Assembly: GCF_001676615.1 (NCBI RefSeq)
Contig: NZ_LYXZ01000056.1
Span: 124,001-188,000 of the forward strand
Direction: 5' to 3'
DNA from: Labrys sp. WJW
Lineage (GTDB): Bacteria; Pseudomonadota; Alphaproteobacteria; Rhizobiales; Labraceae
DNA: 64,000 bases
In this document: piece after piece, positions 31,512-40,164 of the stretch
Numbering within the stretch: the first letter of the stretch is position 1
Layout: the number at the start of each line of letters is the position of its first letter
The notes under the pieces: model-generated
What the model was told of the DNA's origin: nothing
Seen by the model: only the letters and a program-made list of their open reading frames with translations
The model's database searches: none
Translations under genes and position numbers: made by a program

Positions 31512-33719
31512 ATGGCAACAGCAATGTACAAGTTGAAGCTGGGCGTTGCCCTCGCGGCTGTCGCGGTTCCGTCGTTGTTCGGGGCCTTCGTGGCATCTCC
31601 CTTGGTGGGCACGGCTGAAGCCGCTCCGAGGAAGCATGTTGCGTCGCGCTCGGCGCCGATCGTCAACCGCATCGTGTTCGAGAAGAACAAGAAGGTCACC
31701 GCGGATCAGCTGTCTTCCATCATGGAGACCAAGCCTGGCAGCCAGGTGAACCAGGCTACCCTCAACGCCGATATCGATCGCATGCGTGAGGCCTATAACC
31801 GGACCGGTCGCTCGACGGTGCAGATTACCTACCGCGAAGTCCCGCTGCCGAACAATCGTGTCGACCTCGTCTTCACCGTGGCTGAAGGCTCGAAGGTCGG
31901 CATCGACTCGATCAACTTCGTCGGCAACAACAATTTCTCCGCCTGGCGCCTGAAGCGCCAGATGGCGACGGTCGAGAGCGGCTATCTCGGCTGGCTGCGC
32001 ACCACCGACACCTACGATCCGGATCGCCTCGCCGGCGATGAGGAGCGCTTGCGCCAGTTCTATGTGAACCACGGCTATCCCGACTTCCGCGTCGTCTCCA
32101 TCGTTCCGTCGCTGAACGAGAAGCAGGATGCCTATGTCCTGACCGTTACGGTCGATGAGGGCCAGTACTACAAATTCGGTCCTTCGCAGGTTGAATCCAG
32201 CATTTCCGACGTCAACCCGGCCGATCTCCAGGGCGACGTCCAGTCCTGGAACAACTGGACCTACCGCGGCGAGGACGTGGACAAGACCGTCGAGGACATG
32301 ACGGTCAAGCTGGCTGCTTCCGGCCATCCATTTGCTCAGGTTCGTCCTCGTGCGGTCCGCGATGCCGGCGGCAACATCATCAGTGTCAACTACGTCGTGG
32401 AAGAGGGCGCGAAGGTCTATATCGAGCGCATCAATATCCGCGGCAACACCCGCACGCGTGACTATGTGATCCGTCGCGAGTTCGATATCGGTGAAGGCGA
32501 CCCCTACAACAAGGCCCTGATCGAGCGGGCCACTCGCCGGCTGCGGAATCTGGGTTACTTCAAGAACATCCGCGTCACCAACGAGCCGGGCTCGGAGCCT
32601 GATCGCGTGGTCGTCAACGTCGAGGTCGAAGACCAGTCCACCGGCGAATTCTCGCTGGGCGGCGGCTACTCCACCTCGGACGGCTTCCTCGGCGAAGTTT
32701 CGCTCACCGAGCGCAACTTCCTCGGCCGCGGCCAGTATGTGAAGGCTTCGGTGCAGTATGGCCAGCGCACGCAGGGCTACAGCCTGTCCTTCACCGAGCC
32801 CTATTTCCTCGGTCAGCGCATCGCCGCCGGCTTCGACATCTTCTCGAAGACGACCGATGACAGCGACTACAGCTACTACAAGGACCAGACCACGGGCGGC
32901 ACGTTGCGCGCTGCCTTCCCGATCACTGAGAATTTCACCGTCGGCGTGAACTACACGATCTATTCGGAGAAGGTGACTATTCCGGATGGGCGTTACACCG
33001 ATGGCGACTTTGATAACGGTGAAGCGTCGTGGGCGATCAAGGAGTTGGCTGCGGACGGTCGCCGCCTTGTCTCGATGGTAGGCTACACGCTGACCTACAA
33101 CACGCTGGACGATCTCAAGCAGCCGAGCTCGGGTGTCTATGTTCAGTTCAAGCAGGACATCGCCGGTCTGGGCGGCGACGCCAAGTTCATCAAGCAGTCG
33201 ATCGATGGTCGCTATTACTATTCGTTGACTGACGACCTCACCTTGATGGTCCGCGGCCAGGGTGGTTATATGCGCGGCTTCGGTGACAAGGACAGTCTGG
33301 CGATCGTCGACCAGTTCAACCCCGGCCCCGATCTGGTGCGCGGCTTTGCCCCGGGCGGTATCGGTGCACGCGACATCGCCGGCGGTGCCAAGGGCAACGG
33401 GCTGGGCGGCACGACCTACTTCGGTGGTACGGTGGAACTCCAGTTCCCGATCTTTGGCCTGCCGCGTGAAGTCGGTCTGCGTGGCGCGGTCTTTGCCGAC
33501 GCCGGTACGCTCTATGGCTATGGCGGCAAGAATTTCGCCATCCAGCATCCTGGCGAGTTCGATCTCGTCGACAGCCACAAGATCCGGTCTTCGGTCGGCG
33601 CCAGCTTGCTGTGGGCCTCGCCGCTTGGCCCGCTGCGCTTCGACTACGCTTATGTCTTGACCAAGGACAAGCATGACGACACGCAGGCCTTCCGCTTCGG
33701 CACGATCGTCAACTATTGA
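31512..33719 (+). CDS. bamA: Outer-membrane protein assembly factor BamA
   Basis: Core of the BAM complex that inserts beta-barrel proteins into the outer membrane. The 735 residues start with a signal peptide (cleavage after GTAEA) and then five POTRA domains, recognisable at IVNRIVFEKNKKVTADQLSS, IDSINFVGNNNFSAWRLKRQ, and VYIERINIRGNTRTRDYVIR. The 16-strand barrel follows, with FSLGGGYSTSDGFLGEVSLTERNFLGRGQ and the lid-lock region VRGFAPGGIGARD, which corresponds to the conserved VRGF motif. The last residue is Tyr rather than the commoner Phe. A strong terminator follows it. Confidence 0.98.
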   Translation: MATAMYKLKLGVALAAVAVPSLFGAFVASPLVGTAEAAPRKHVASRSAPIVNRIVFEKNKKVTADQLSSIMETKPGSQVNQATLNADIDRMREAYNRTGRSTVQITYREVPLPNNRVDLVFTVAEGSKVGIDSINFVGNNNFSAWRLKRQMATVESGYLGWLRTTDTYDPDRLAGDEERLRQFYVNHGYPDFRVVSIVPSLNEKQDAYVLTVTVDEGQYYKFGPSQVESSISDVNPADLQGDVQSWNNWTYRGEDVDKTVEDMTVKLAASGHPFAQVRPRAVRDAGGNIISVNYVVEEGAKVYIERINIRGNTRTRDYVIRREFDIGEGDPYNKALIERATRRLRNLGYFKNIRVTNEPGSEPDRVVVNVEVEDQSTGEFSLGGGYSTSDGFLGEVSLTERNFLGRGQYVKASVQYGQRTQGYSLSFTEPYFLGQRIAAGFDIFSKTTDDSDYSYYKDQTTGGTLRAAFPITENFTVGVNYTIYSEKVTIPDGRYTDGDFDNGEASWAIKELAADGRRLVSMVGYTLTYNTLDDLKQPSSGVYVQFKQDIAGLGGDAKFIKQSIDGRYYYSLTDDLTLMVRGQGGYMRGFGDKDSLAIVDQFNPGPDLVRGFAPGGIGARDIAGGAKGNGLGGTTYFGGTVELQFPIFGLPREVGLRGAVFADAGTLYGYGGKNFAIQHPGEFDLVDSHKIRSSVGASLLWASPLGPLRFDYAYVLTKDKHDDTQAFRFGTIVNY

Positions 33720-33740
33720 TGATCTGACCTGACGTTTTCG

Positions 33741-33774
33741 CCGGCCGGTCCCTTCGGGGCCGGCCGGTTTTTTG
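33741..33774 (+). terminator. Intrinsic terminator after bamA
   Basis: CCGGCCGGTCCC pairs with GGGGCCGGCCGG around a TTC-type loop and runs into six T residues. It begins about 20 bases after the bamA stop and probably ends the rpsB-to-bamA transcript(s). Confidence 0.93.
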
Positions 33775-33986
33775 TTCGCACAGTGGCATCCCCGGGATAT
33801 CGCAACGAACGGACATATTCGGTGTTTTGCATCGCGGCCCCTTCATCGTGTATGGGCTGGCGCATGAATGTTCGGACCGGTAACGCTTTTGCAAAGGGAC
33901 TGGTCTATTCATAATGGAAAAGATCACCGGTTTCGGAGCAGCCACTCGAAGCCGGATTTGGAGGGGCTGACCGTAGCGTGGACTTG

Positions 33987-35063
33987 ATGACGGATCCGGT
34001 ATTCTTTCACGCGCGCAACCGCCTCACCGTTGCCGATATCGTCGAGCTCACCGGCGCGGAACCCGTGGCAGGTCTGTCGCTGGACCTGACGGTGGAACGG
34101 GTTGCGCCGCTCGATCATGCCGGGGAAGGCGATCTGAGTTTCCTCGAAAATCCGCACTACCTGCCGATGCTGGAAACGTCCAAGGCTGCGGTCATCCTGA
34201 TCTCTCCCAAATTCGTCGATCGTGCCCCGAGACATGCGCCGCTGCTGGTGGCGCGCGAGCCCTATCGCGCCTTTGCCCAGATCGGCATGGCCCTGTTCCC
34301 GGACGCGGCACGCCCCCAATCCTTCTTCGGGGCCAAGGGGATTTCACCGGGTGCCGTCGTGCATCCCGAGGCGAGGCTCGAGATCGGCGTGACGGTCGAT
34401 CCGGGTGCCGTCATCGGGCCCCGTGCGGAAATCGGGGCCGGCACCATCGTCGGCGCCAATGCCGTGATCGGTCCGGATGTGCGGATCGGGCGCGACTGCT
34501 CAATCAGTCCCAATGTCGTGATCCAGCATTCGCTGGTCGGCAACCGCGTCATCATCCACGCCGGGGCGTGCCTCGGCCAGGATGGTTTCGGCTTCTCGAT
34601 GGGGCCGCGCGGCCATCTCAAAGTGCCGCAGGTCGGCCGCGTCGTCGTGCAGGACGATGTCGAGATCGGTGCCTGCACCACCATCGATCGCGGCGCCAAC
34701 CGGGACACCATCATCGGCGAGGGCACCAAGATCGACAATCAGGTGCAGATCGCCCACAACGTGATGGTCGGCCGGCACTGCGTGCTGGTGTCCAAGGTCG
34801 GGATCTCCGGTTCGACCGTCCTGGAAGATTTCGTGGTGATGGGCGGCGCCTCTGCCACGGTTGGCCATATCCGCATCGGCATGGGTGCCCAGATCGCCGG
34901 CGCCGCCAATGTCAAGGATGATGTGCCGCCGGGTGCACGCATGGGCGGCACGCCGGCCCAGCCGCTGGGCGATTATGCCCGCGAGCTGGCTCTGCTGAAA
35001 AAGCTGGTCAAGAATTCGCGGGTTCGATCGGGGCAGGGAACGGATGAGGGATCCGCTCCCTGA
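33987..35063 (+). CDS. lpxD: UDP-3-O-(3-hydroxyacyl)glucosamine N-acyltransferase
   Basis: Third step of lipid A synthesis: adds the N-linked hydroxyacyl chain from acyl-ACP. From the ATG at 33987 it has 358 residues; a GTG at 33978 is an alternative. The N-terminal uridine-binding domain (ISPKFVDRAP, LVAREPYRAFA) leads into left-handed beta-helix hexapeptide repeats (GAVIGPRAEIGAGTIVGANA, VRIGRDCSISPNVVI) containing the catalytic His region NQVQIAHNVMVGRH. It is the first gene of lpxD-fabZ-lpxA-lpxI-lpxB. Confidence 0.97.
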   Translation: MTDPVFFHARNRLTVADIVELTGAEPVAGLSLDLTVERVAPLDHAGEGDLSFLENPHYLPMLETSKAAVILISPKFVDRAPRHAPLLVAREPYRAFAQIGMALFPDAARPQSFFGAKGISPGAVVHPEARLEIGVTVDPGAVIGPRAEIGAGTIVGANAVIGPDVRIGRDCSISPNVVIQHSLVGNRVIIHAGACLGQDGFGFSMGPRGHLKVPQVGRVVVQDDVEIGACTTIDRGANRDTIIGEGTKIDNQVQIAHNVMVGRHCVLVSKVGISGSTVLEDFVVMGGASATVGHIRIGMGAQIAGAANVKDDVPPGARMGGTPAQPLGDYARELALLKKLVKNSRVRSGQGTDEGSAP

Positions 35064-35132
35064 GGGGGCGAGTTGGAGTTTGGCTTAAGCGCTCTGGCCA
35101 GAGGCCGAGCCGGTTCAGGAAACGAGACCTAT

Positions 35133-35597
35133 ATGAGTGAAGCAACCCCTGGAACGCTGGAAACCGCAGATATCGGCAAGCTCCTGACGTTGCTGCCGCA
35201 TCGCTATCCCTTCCTGCTCGTGGATCGCATTGTCGAAATCGATGGCGACAATTCCGCCGTCGGCATCAAGAACGTCACCTTCAACGAGCCGCATTTTACC
35301 GGCCATTTTCCCGAACAGCCGGTGATGCCGGGCGTGCTGGTGATCGAAGCGATGGCCCAGACGGCCGGCGCGATTTGCGTGCTCAGCACGGAAGGCAAGG
35401 CCAAGCCGAAGGTCGTCTATTTCATGACCATCGACGAGTGCCGTTTCCGCAAGCCGGTCACCCCGGGCGACCAGATGCGCCTGCATCTGACCAAGCTGAA
35501 GAATCGCCGCAACATGTGGTGGTACAAGGGTGAGGCCAAGGTCGACGGAGTCACGGTAGCCGAGGCCGTGGTTTCCGCCATGCTGGTTACCGAATAA
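35133..35597 (+). CDS. fabZ: 3-hydroxyacyl-ACP dehydratase FabZ
   Basis: Dehydrates 3-hydroxyacyl-ACP in fatty acid elongation and competes with LpxA/LpxD for the same acyl chains. The ATG at 35133 gives MSEATPGTLETADIGKLLTL and 154 residues. The hotdog-fold motifs are LLPHRYPFLLVDRIVEIDGD, NEPHFTGHFPEQPVMPGVLV (catalytic His in GHFP) and the nearby Glu of VIEAMAQ. Its TAA overlaps the lpxA ATG by one base, implying coupled translation. Confidence 0.98.
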   Translation: MSEATPGTLETADIGKLLTLLPHRYPFLLVDRIVEIDGDNSAVGIKNVTFNEPHFTGHFPEQPVMPGVLVIEAMAQTAGAICVLSTEGKAKPKVVYFMTIDECRFRKPVTPGDQMRLHLTKLKNRRNMWWYKGEAKVDGVTVAEAVVSAMLVTE

Positions 35598-36433
35598 TGG
35601 TCGGGGGGGCTCAACAGACCATTCATCCCACCGCCGTCATTGAGGCGGGAGCGACACTCGGCGAGGGCGTCAGTATCGGCCCATTCTGCGTTGTCGGGCC
35701 TGAAGTGACGTTGGCGGATGGTGTCACGTTACATTCGCATGTCGTGGTCACCGGGCGTACCAGCATCGGTGCGCGTACCAAGGTGTTTCCCTTCGCCGCG
35801 CTGGGGCACCAGCCGCAGGATCTCAAATATGCCGGCGAACCCTCGGACCTCACCATCGGCAGTGATTGCCTGATCCGCGAAGGGGTGACGATGAATCCCG
35901 GCACCAGCGGTGGCGGCATGCATACCGTGGTCGGCGATCGCTGTGCCTTTCTTGCCAATTCCCATGTCGGGCACGATTGCAGGCTCGGCAATAACATCAT
36001 TCTCTCCAATGGCGTCTTGCTGGCTGGCCATGTTTCGGTGGGCGACTACGCCATTCTCGGAGGAGCGGCGGCGGTGATCCAGTTCGCACGGGTCGGCGCG
36101 CATGCTTTCGTCGGTGGCCTGTCCGGCGTCGAGAACGATCTGATTCCCTTCGGCATGGCCCTGGGCGATCGCGCCAGCCTGGCTGGCCTCAACATCGTCG
36201 GCCTGAAGCGCCGCGGCTTCGGGCGGGAACAGATCCATGCCTTGCGCCACGCCTATCGCATGCTGTTTGCCTCCGCCGGCACCTTGAAGGAGCGGGTCGA
36301 GAGCGTTGCCGAGACTTTCGCCGATCAGACGGCGGTCATGGAGATCGTCGATTTTGTGAGAGCCGGCGGCCATCGTGCGCTGGTGACGCCGCGCGATGCG
36401 GCGGCGCGCGATCTCGCAGGCAGCGAGGCGTGA
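35597..36433 (+). CDS. lpxA: UDP-N-acetylglucosamine acyltransferase
   Basis: First step of lipid A synthesis: O-acylates UDP-GlcNAc. The 278-residue protein is built of hexapeptide repeats from IHPTAVIEAGATLGEGVSIG onward. Catalytic His lies in CAFLANSHVGHDCRLGNN, and the C-terminal helical domain contains GLKRRGFGREQIHALRHAYR. Start ATG 35597 overlaps the fabZ stop; lpxI begins within its last codons (GTGA overlap). Confidence 0.98.
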   Translation: MVGGAQQTIHPTAVIEAGATLGEGVSIGPFCVVGPEVTLADGVTLHSHVVVTGRTSIGARTKVFPFAALGHQPQDLKYAGEPSDLTIGSDCLIREGVTMNPGTSGGGMHTVVGDRCAFLANSHVGHDCRLGNNIILSNGVLLAGHVSVGDYAILGGAAAVIQFARVGAHAFVGGLSGVENDLIPFGMALGDRASLAGLNIVGLKRRGFGREQIHALRHAYRMLFASAGTLKERVESVAETFADQTAVMEIVDFVRAGGHRALVTPRDAAARDLAGSEA

Positions 36434-37320
36434 GCACACCGCCTGTTGCCGGGGTGGTTTCGGCATTGCCTGCCTTGGCGGTCATCGCCGGCGCAGGACG
36501 TTTGCCGGCTGAGATCGCGGCAGAGGCTGCAAAGCGAGGCGAAGCTGTCGCGATCTTGCCTTTGAAGGGATTTGCCGACGCCGATTTCGCAGGCTACGCC
36601 CAATATCCCGTCAGCCTGATCGATCCGAAGGGGGTTCTGCAGGAATTGGCTCGGGCGGGCGCTGGCCGGGTGGTTCTGGCCGGTGCCGTGCATCGGCCAG
36701 GGCTTGGCATGGTACGCTCAGGCATCCAGGCTGTCCGGCACCTCGATGAAATCCGCAACGTGCTCGAGGGCGGGGACGATAATCTCCTGCGGGGCGTGAT
36801 CGTCTTCCTGGAAAAGCATGGTTATGCAGTCGTCGGCGTTCGTGACGTCGCGCCGTCGCTGATGGCGCCCGTGGGGCCGCTTGGCCGCTTGTCGCCGAGT
36901 CCGGCCGAGCTCGAGGGGATCGCTGTCGGCCGGCGCGCTCTTGCCGCCATGGGAGCCGATGATATCGGCCAGGGTGTGGTCGTCGCCCAAAAGCGCGTGC
37001 TGGCCGTCGAGGCTGCCGAAGGTACCGACAATATGATCCGTAGGGTGGCTCTTTTGCGCCAATCCGGCTTGCTCGGGCGCCTGCTGCGCCATGGCCGACC
37101 GCCCGTGGCCGAGCAGGATGGCGGCGTGCTGGTGAAGGCAGCAAAGCCAGAGCAGGATTTCAGAGCCGACCTTCCGGGCATCGGCCCGCGTACCGTGCGT
37201 CTCGCCAAGAAAGCAGGTCTCGCAGGTATCGCCATCGAGGCGGGCAATGTTCTCGTGCTGGAGCGGGACGCCACCATCGCGGCGGCCGATGCGGCCAATC
37301 TGTTCCTTGTCGGGGTGTGA
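36430..37320 (+). CDS. lpxI: UDP-2,3-diacylglucosamine pyrophosphatase LpxI
   Basis: Hydrolyses UDP-2,3-diacylglucosamine to lipid X; LpxI replaces LpxH in most alphaproteobacteria. The 296 residues open with ALAVIAGAGRLPAEIAAEAA and contain LVLAGAVHRPGL-like sequence (RVVLAGAVHRPGLGMVRSGI), RNVLEGGDDNLLRGVIVFLE and, in the C-terminal domain, VVVAQKRVLAVEAAEGTDNMI. It starts at a GTG overlapping the lpxA stop by four bases. The lpxB start in turn overlaps its stop. Confidence 0.96.
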   Translation: MSTPPVAGVVSALPALAVIAGAGRLPAEIAAEAAKRGEAVAILPLKGFADADFAGYAQYPVSLIDPKGVLQELARAGAGRVVLAGAVHRPGLGMVRSGIQAVRHLDEIRNVLEGGDDNLLRGVIVFLEKHGYAVVGVRDVAPSLMAPVGPLGRLSPSPAELEGIAVGRRALAAMGADDIGQGVVVAQKRVLAVEAAEGTDNMIRRVALLRQSGLLGRLLRHGRPPVAEQDGGVLVKAAKPEQDFRADLPGIGPRTVRLAKKAGLAGIAIEAGNVLVLERDATIAAADAANLFLVGV

Positions 37321-38492
37321 TGATGACGGGACGGCCTTTGAAGATCGCCATCGTCGTGGGCGAACATTCCGGCGACCAACTCGGCTTCAAGTTGATGCAG
37401 GCCCTGCGAGCACAGGCCGGTGCGCCCGTGGTGTTCACGGGCACGGCTGGCCCCGCCATGACGCGCGAGGGCATGGAAAGCCTGTTTCCCCTCGATGATA
37501 TCGCGGTGATGGGCTTTGCCGCCGTGATCGGTCGCTTTCCCACGATCTACCGGCGGGCCTGGCAGGTGATCGACGCCATCGTTGCCGGTCCGCCGGATGG
37601 CCTGGTGATCATCGACAGCCCGGATTTCACCCATGCCGTCGCCAAGCGTGTGCGCCGGCGCCTGCCGCATCTGCCGATCATCAACTATGTTTCGCCCAGC
37701 GTCTGGGCCTGGCGCCCGGGCCGGGCCGTGTCGATGCGGGCCTATGTCGACCATGTACTCGCCTTGCTGCCGTTCGAACCCGAAGCCTATCGCCGGCTGA
37801 ACGGTCCGCCCTGTTCCTATGTCGGCCATCCCCTGATGGAACGTCTTGGCGAATTGCGGCCCAATGCCGAGGAGGAGGCGATCCGGCAGGGAGCGCGACC
37901 GCTGGTGCTGGTGCTCCCGGGCAGCCGCTCGAGTGAAGTGGGATTGCTGACCGAGGATTTCGGCAGGACGATCGAGCTCTTGTCGACCAGGATCGGGCCT
38001 TTCGATGCCGTGCTGCCGACGGTACCGCGCTATGCCGAACGTTTGCGACAGGCGACGGCCGGCTGGGCTGTGAAGCCGCGCATCATCACTGACCCCGATG
38101 AGAAATACGCGGCCTTTCGCCAGGCACGGGCAGCGCTGGCGGCATCGGGCACGGTGACGCTCGAACTGGCCCTGGCGCAGGTGCCGATGATCGGCACCTA
38201 TCGCTTTCCGGCCTGGGAGGCCTTCCTGGCGAGGCGTCTGGTCAAGGGACGTTTCTTCCTGCTGCCCAATCTGATTCTTGACCGCCCGGCGGTGCCCGAA
38301 CTCTTCCAGGAGGAGGTCGTGCCGAATCGCCTGGCCGACCTGATGGCTGGATTGCTGGGGGATACGGACGAGCGGCTGGCCCAGATGCAAGCCTTCGACG
38401 AGATCGATCGGCGCATGCAGGTTGTGGGAGAGACGCCCTCGCAACGAGCAGCCCGCATCGTCCTGGAGACCATTGCTGCCAAGGCGAGATAA
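37320..38492 (+). CDS. lpxB: Lipid-A-disaccharide synthase
   Basis: Joins UDP-2,3-diacylglucosamine and lipid X to the lipid A disaccharide. The protein (390 residues from 37320; a GTG at 37317 and an ATG at 37323 are alternative starts) has the GT19 motifs IAIVVGEHSGDQLGFKLMQA, DDIAVMGFAAVIGRFP, INYVSPSVWAWRPGR, VGHPLME, VLPGSRSSEVG and AASGTVTLELALAQVPMI. It ends the lpxD-to-lpxB operon; a bidirectional terminator lies between it and convergent gltA. Confidence 0.97.
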   Translation: MMTGRPLKIAIVVGEHSGDQLGFKLMQALRAQAGAPVVFTGTAGPAMTREGMESLFPLDDIAVMGFAAVIGRFPTIYRRAWQVIDAIVAGPPDGLVIIDSPDFTHAVAKRVRRRLPHLPIINYVSPSVWAWRPGRAVSMRAYVDHVLALLPFEPEAYRRLNGPPCSYVGHPLMERLGELRPNAEEEAIRQGARPLVLVLPGSRSSEVGLLTEDFGRTIELLSTRIGPFDAVLPTVPRYAERLRQATAGWAVKPRIITDPDEKYAAFRQARAALAASGTVTLELALAQVPMIGTYRFPAWEAFLARRLVKGRFFLLPNLILDRPAVPELFQEEVVPNRLADLMAGLLGDTDERLAQMQAFDEIDRRMQVVGETPSQRAARIVLETIAAKAR

Positions 38493-38536
38493 GAGATTCG
38501 GGCGCGTCAGCCGGAAGCGCAGGAACTGGAAACGAG

Positions 38537-38563
38537 AAGGGCGGATCCGAGGATCCGCCCTTT
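38537..38563. terminator. Bidirectional terminator between lpxB and gltA
   Basis: Perfect 12-base arms AAGGGCGGATCC and GGATCCGCCCTT sit between the two convergent stops (38492 and 38569). Both flanks are moderately A- or T-rich, so it can serve both genes. Confidence 0.8.
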
Positions 38564-38568
38564 GCTAT

Positions 38569-39861
38569 TTAGCGGCGCTGGGCCGGCGAGACGTAGTCGC
38601 GGCGGGCCGCGCCGGTATAGAGCTGGCGCGGGCGCCCGATCTTCTGGGAGGGATCCTCGATCATTTCCTTCCACTGGGCGATCCAGCCGACCGTACGGGC
38701 CAGGGCGAACAGTACGGTGAACATCGAGGTCGGGAAGCCCATCGCCTTCAGCGTGATGCCCGAATAGAAATCGATGTTGGGATAGAGCTTCTTTTCGACG
38801 AAATACTCGTCGTGCAGGGCGATGCGCTCGAGCTCCAGCGCCACCTCGAGCAGCGGGTCATCCTTGTGACCGAGCTCGTTCAGCACCTCGTGGGTGGTGC
38901 GCTGCATGATCTTGGCGCGCGGATCGTAGTTCTTGTAGACGCGATGGCCGAAGCCCATCAGGCGGAACGGATCGTTCTTGTCCTTGGCCTTGGCGATATA
39001 TTGCGGGATGCGATCGACGGTGCCGATCTCCTGCAGCATCTTGAGAGCCGCCTCGTTGGCGCCGCCATGGGCCGGGCCCCACAGGCAGGCGATGCCGGCC
39101 GCGATGCAGGCAAAGGGATTGGCGCCCGAGGAGCCGGCCAGGCGTACCGTCGAGGTCGAGGCGTTCTGCTCGTGATCGGCATGCAGGATGAAGATGCGAT
39201 CGAGTGCGCGAGCCAGGATCGGGTTGGGCTTGTAGTCCTCGCAGGGCACGGAGAAGCACATGCGCAGGAAGTTGGACGGATAGTCCAGATTGTTCTGCGG
39301 ATACACGAAGGGCTGACCGATGGTGTATTTGTAGGCCATCGCCGCCAGGGTCGGCATCTTGGCGATCAGGCGCATGGACGAGATCATGCGCTGATGCGGG
39401 TCGGAGATGTCGGTGGAGTCGTGGTAGAAGGCCGAGAGGGCGCCGACGGAGGCGACCATCACCGCCATCGGATGGGCGTCGCGGCGGAAGCCCTGGAAGA
39501 AGCGGGCCATCTGCTCGTGCACCATGGTGTGGCGCGTGACGCGATAGTCGAAGTCTGCCTTCTGGGCGGCCGTCGGCAGTTCGCCGTAGAGCAGCAGATA
39601 GCAGGTCTCGAGGAAGTCGCCATGCTCGGCGAGCTGCTCGATCGGGTAACCGCGATAGAGCAGCACGCCCTCATCGCCATCGATATAGGTGATCTGAGAT
39701 TCACAGCTCGCCGTCGAGGTGAAGCCCGGATCGTAGGTAAACATGCCCGTGTGCTTATAGAGGGGCGCAATATCAACAACCGTCGGACCAACGGAGCCGG
39801 CCTTGGTCGGCAATTCGATTGCCTTGTCACCAATAGTCAGAGTCGCCGTGTTACCGCTCAT
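38569..39861 (-). CDS. gltA: Citrate synthase
   Basis: Condenses acetyl-CoA and oxaloacetate, entering the TCA cycle. The ATG at 39861, preceded by a perfect AAGGAGG, gives 430 residues starting MSGNTATLTIGDKAIELPTK, the size of the NADH-regulated hexameric type. Active-site motifs: LHADHEQNASTSTVR (His), GPAHGGANEAAL (His) and, in the large domain, MGFGHRVYKNYDPRAK. The promoter side carries unusual phased repeats (40011-40058) and a palindrome (40071-40108). In relatives gltX lies beside it, as here. Confidence 0.98.
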   Translation of the reverse strand: MSGNTATLTIGDKAIELPTKAGSVGPTVVDIAPLYKHTGMFTYDPGFTSTASCESQITYIDGDEGVLLYRGYPIEQLAEHGDFLETCYLLLYGELPTAAQKADFDYRVTRHTMVHEQMARFFQGFRRDAHPMAVMVASVGALSAFYHDSTDISDPHQRMISSMRLIAKMPTLAAMAYKYTIGQPFVYPQNNLDYPSNFLRMCFSVPCEDYKPNPILARALDRIFILHADHEQNASTSTVRLAGSSGANPFACIAAGIACLWGPAHGGANEAALKMLQEIGTVDRIPQYIAKAKDKNDPFRLMGFGHRVYKNYDPRAKIMQRTTHEVLNELGHKDDPLLEVALELERIALHDEYFVEKKLYPNIDFYSGITLKAMGFPTSMFTVLFALARTVGWIAQWKEMIEDPSQKIGRPRQLYTGAARRDYVSPAQRR

Positions 39862-40010
39862 GCAATCCTCCTTGTACGGAAATACGCGGTCACGCCTTGG
39901 CCAGAAAGGAGCCCCCCGGCTCAAGTAAGGCCTACGTATCGCCGATCCGTGGGTGTTGGGTAGACCATTTGCTGCAATGCCGCAAGAATGACGAAGAGGT
40001 GAACCGACGG

Positions 40011-40058
40011 TTCGACCACGAGGTGGGTTCCGTTAGACCAACGTTCGACCATTTGGTC
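40011..40058 (-). promoter_or_regulatory. Helically phased TTMGACCA direct repeats upstream of gltA
   Basis: TTCGACCA at 40011-40018, TTAGACCA at 40033-40040 and TTCGACCA at 40044-40051 are spaced 22 and 11 bases apart, that is two and one helical turns. An inverted TGGTC at 40054-40058 makes the last one a palindrome (GACCA-TT-TGGTC). A further GACCA lies at 39963. The cluster is 150-200 bases upstream of the gltA ATG. It looks like a multi-site operator, perhaps of a GntR/FadR-type regulator whose sites contain TGGTC/GACCA; the regulator is unknown. Confidence 0.5.
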
Positions 40059-40070
40059 CACTTTGACGCG

Positions 40071-40108
40071 AAAGCTTTCCAAATCTTTCGCGTCAAAGCT
40101 GCGAAAAA
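40071..40108. repeat. 14-bp perfect inverted repeat between gltA and gltX
   Basis: CTTTGACGCGAAAG (40071-40084) and CTTTCGCGTCAAAG (40095-40108) enclose ten bases. It lies between the gltX stop at 40165 and the gltA operator region. It could be the gltX terminator, though no U-tract follows on the minus strand, or part of gltA control. Confidence 0.75.
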
Positions 40109-40164
40109 TACACCTATTGCGCGAAACCCAGCGCACAGGAAACGCAATTGTGCGGCGCTTGGTC

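Noticed and set aside
31503..33674. A 723-codon open frame on the minus strand opposite bamA
   Set aside because: It is the exact antisense of bamA, whose signal peptide, POTRA and barrel motifs are unambiguous. In GC-rich DNA the frame whose codons mirror the real gene stays open by chance.
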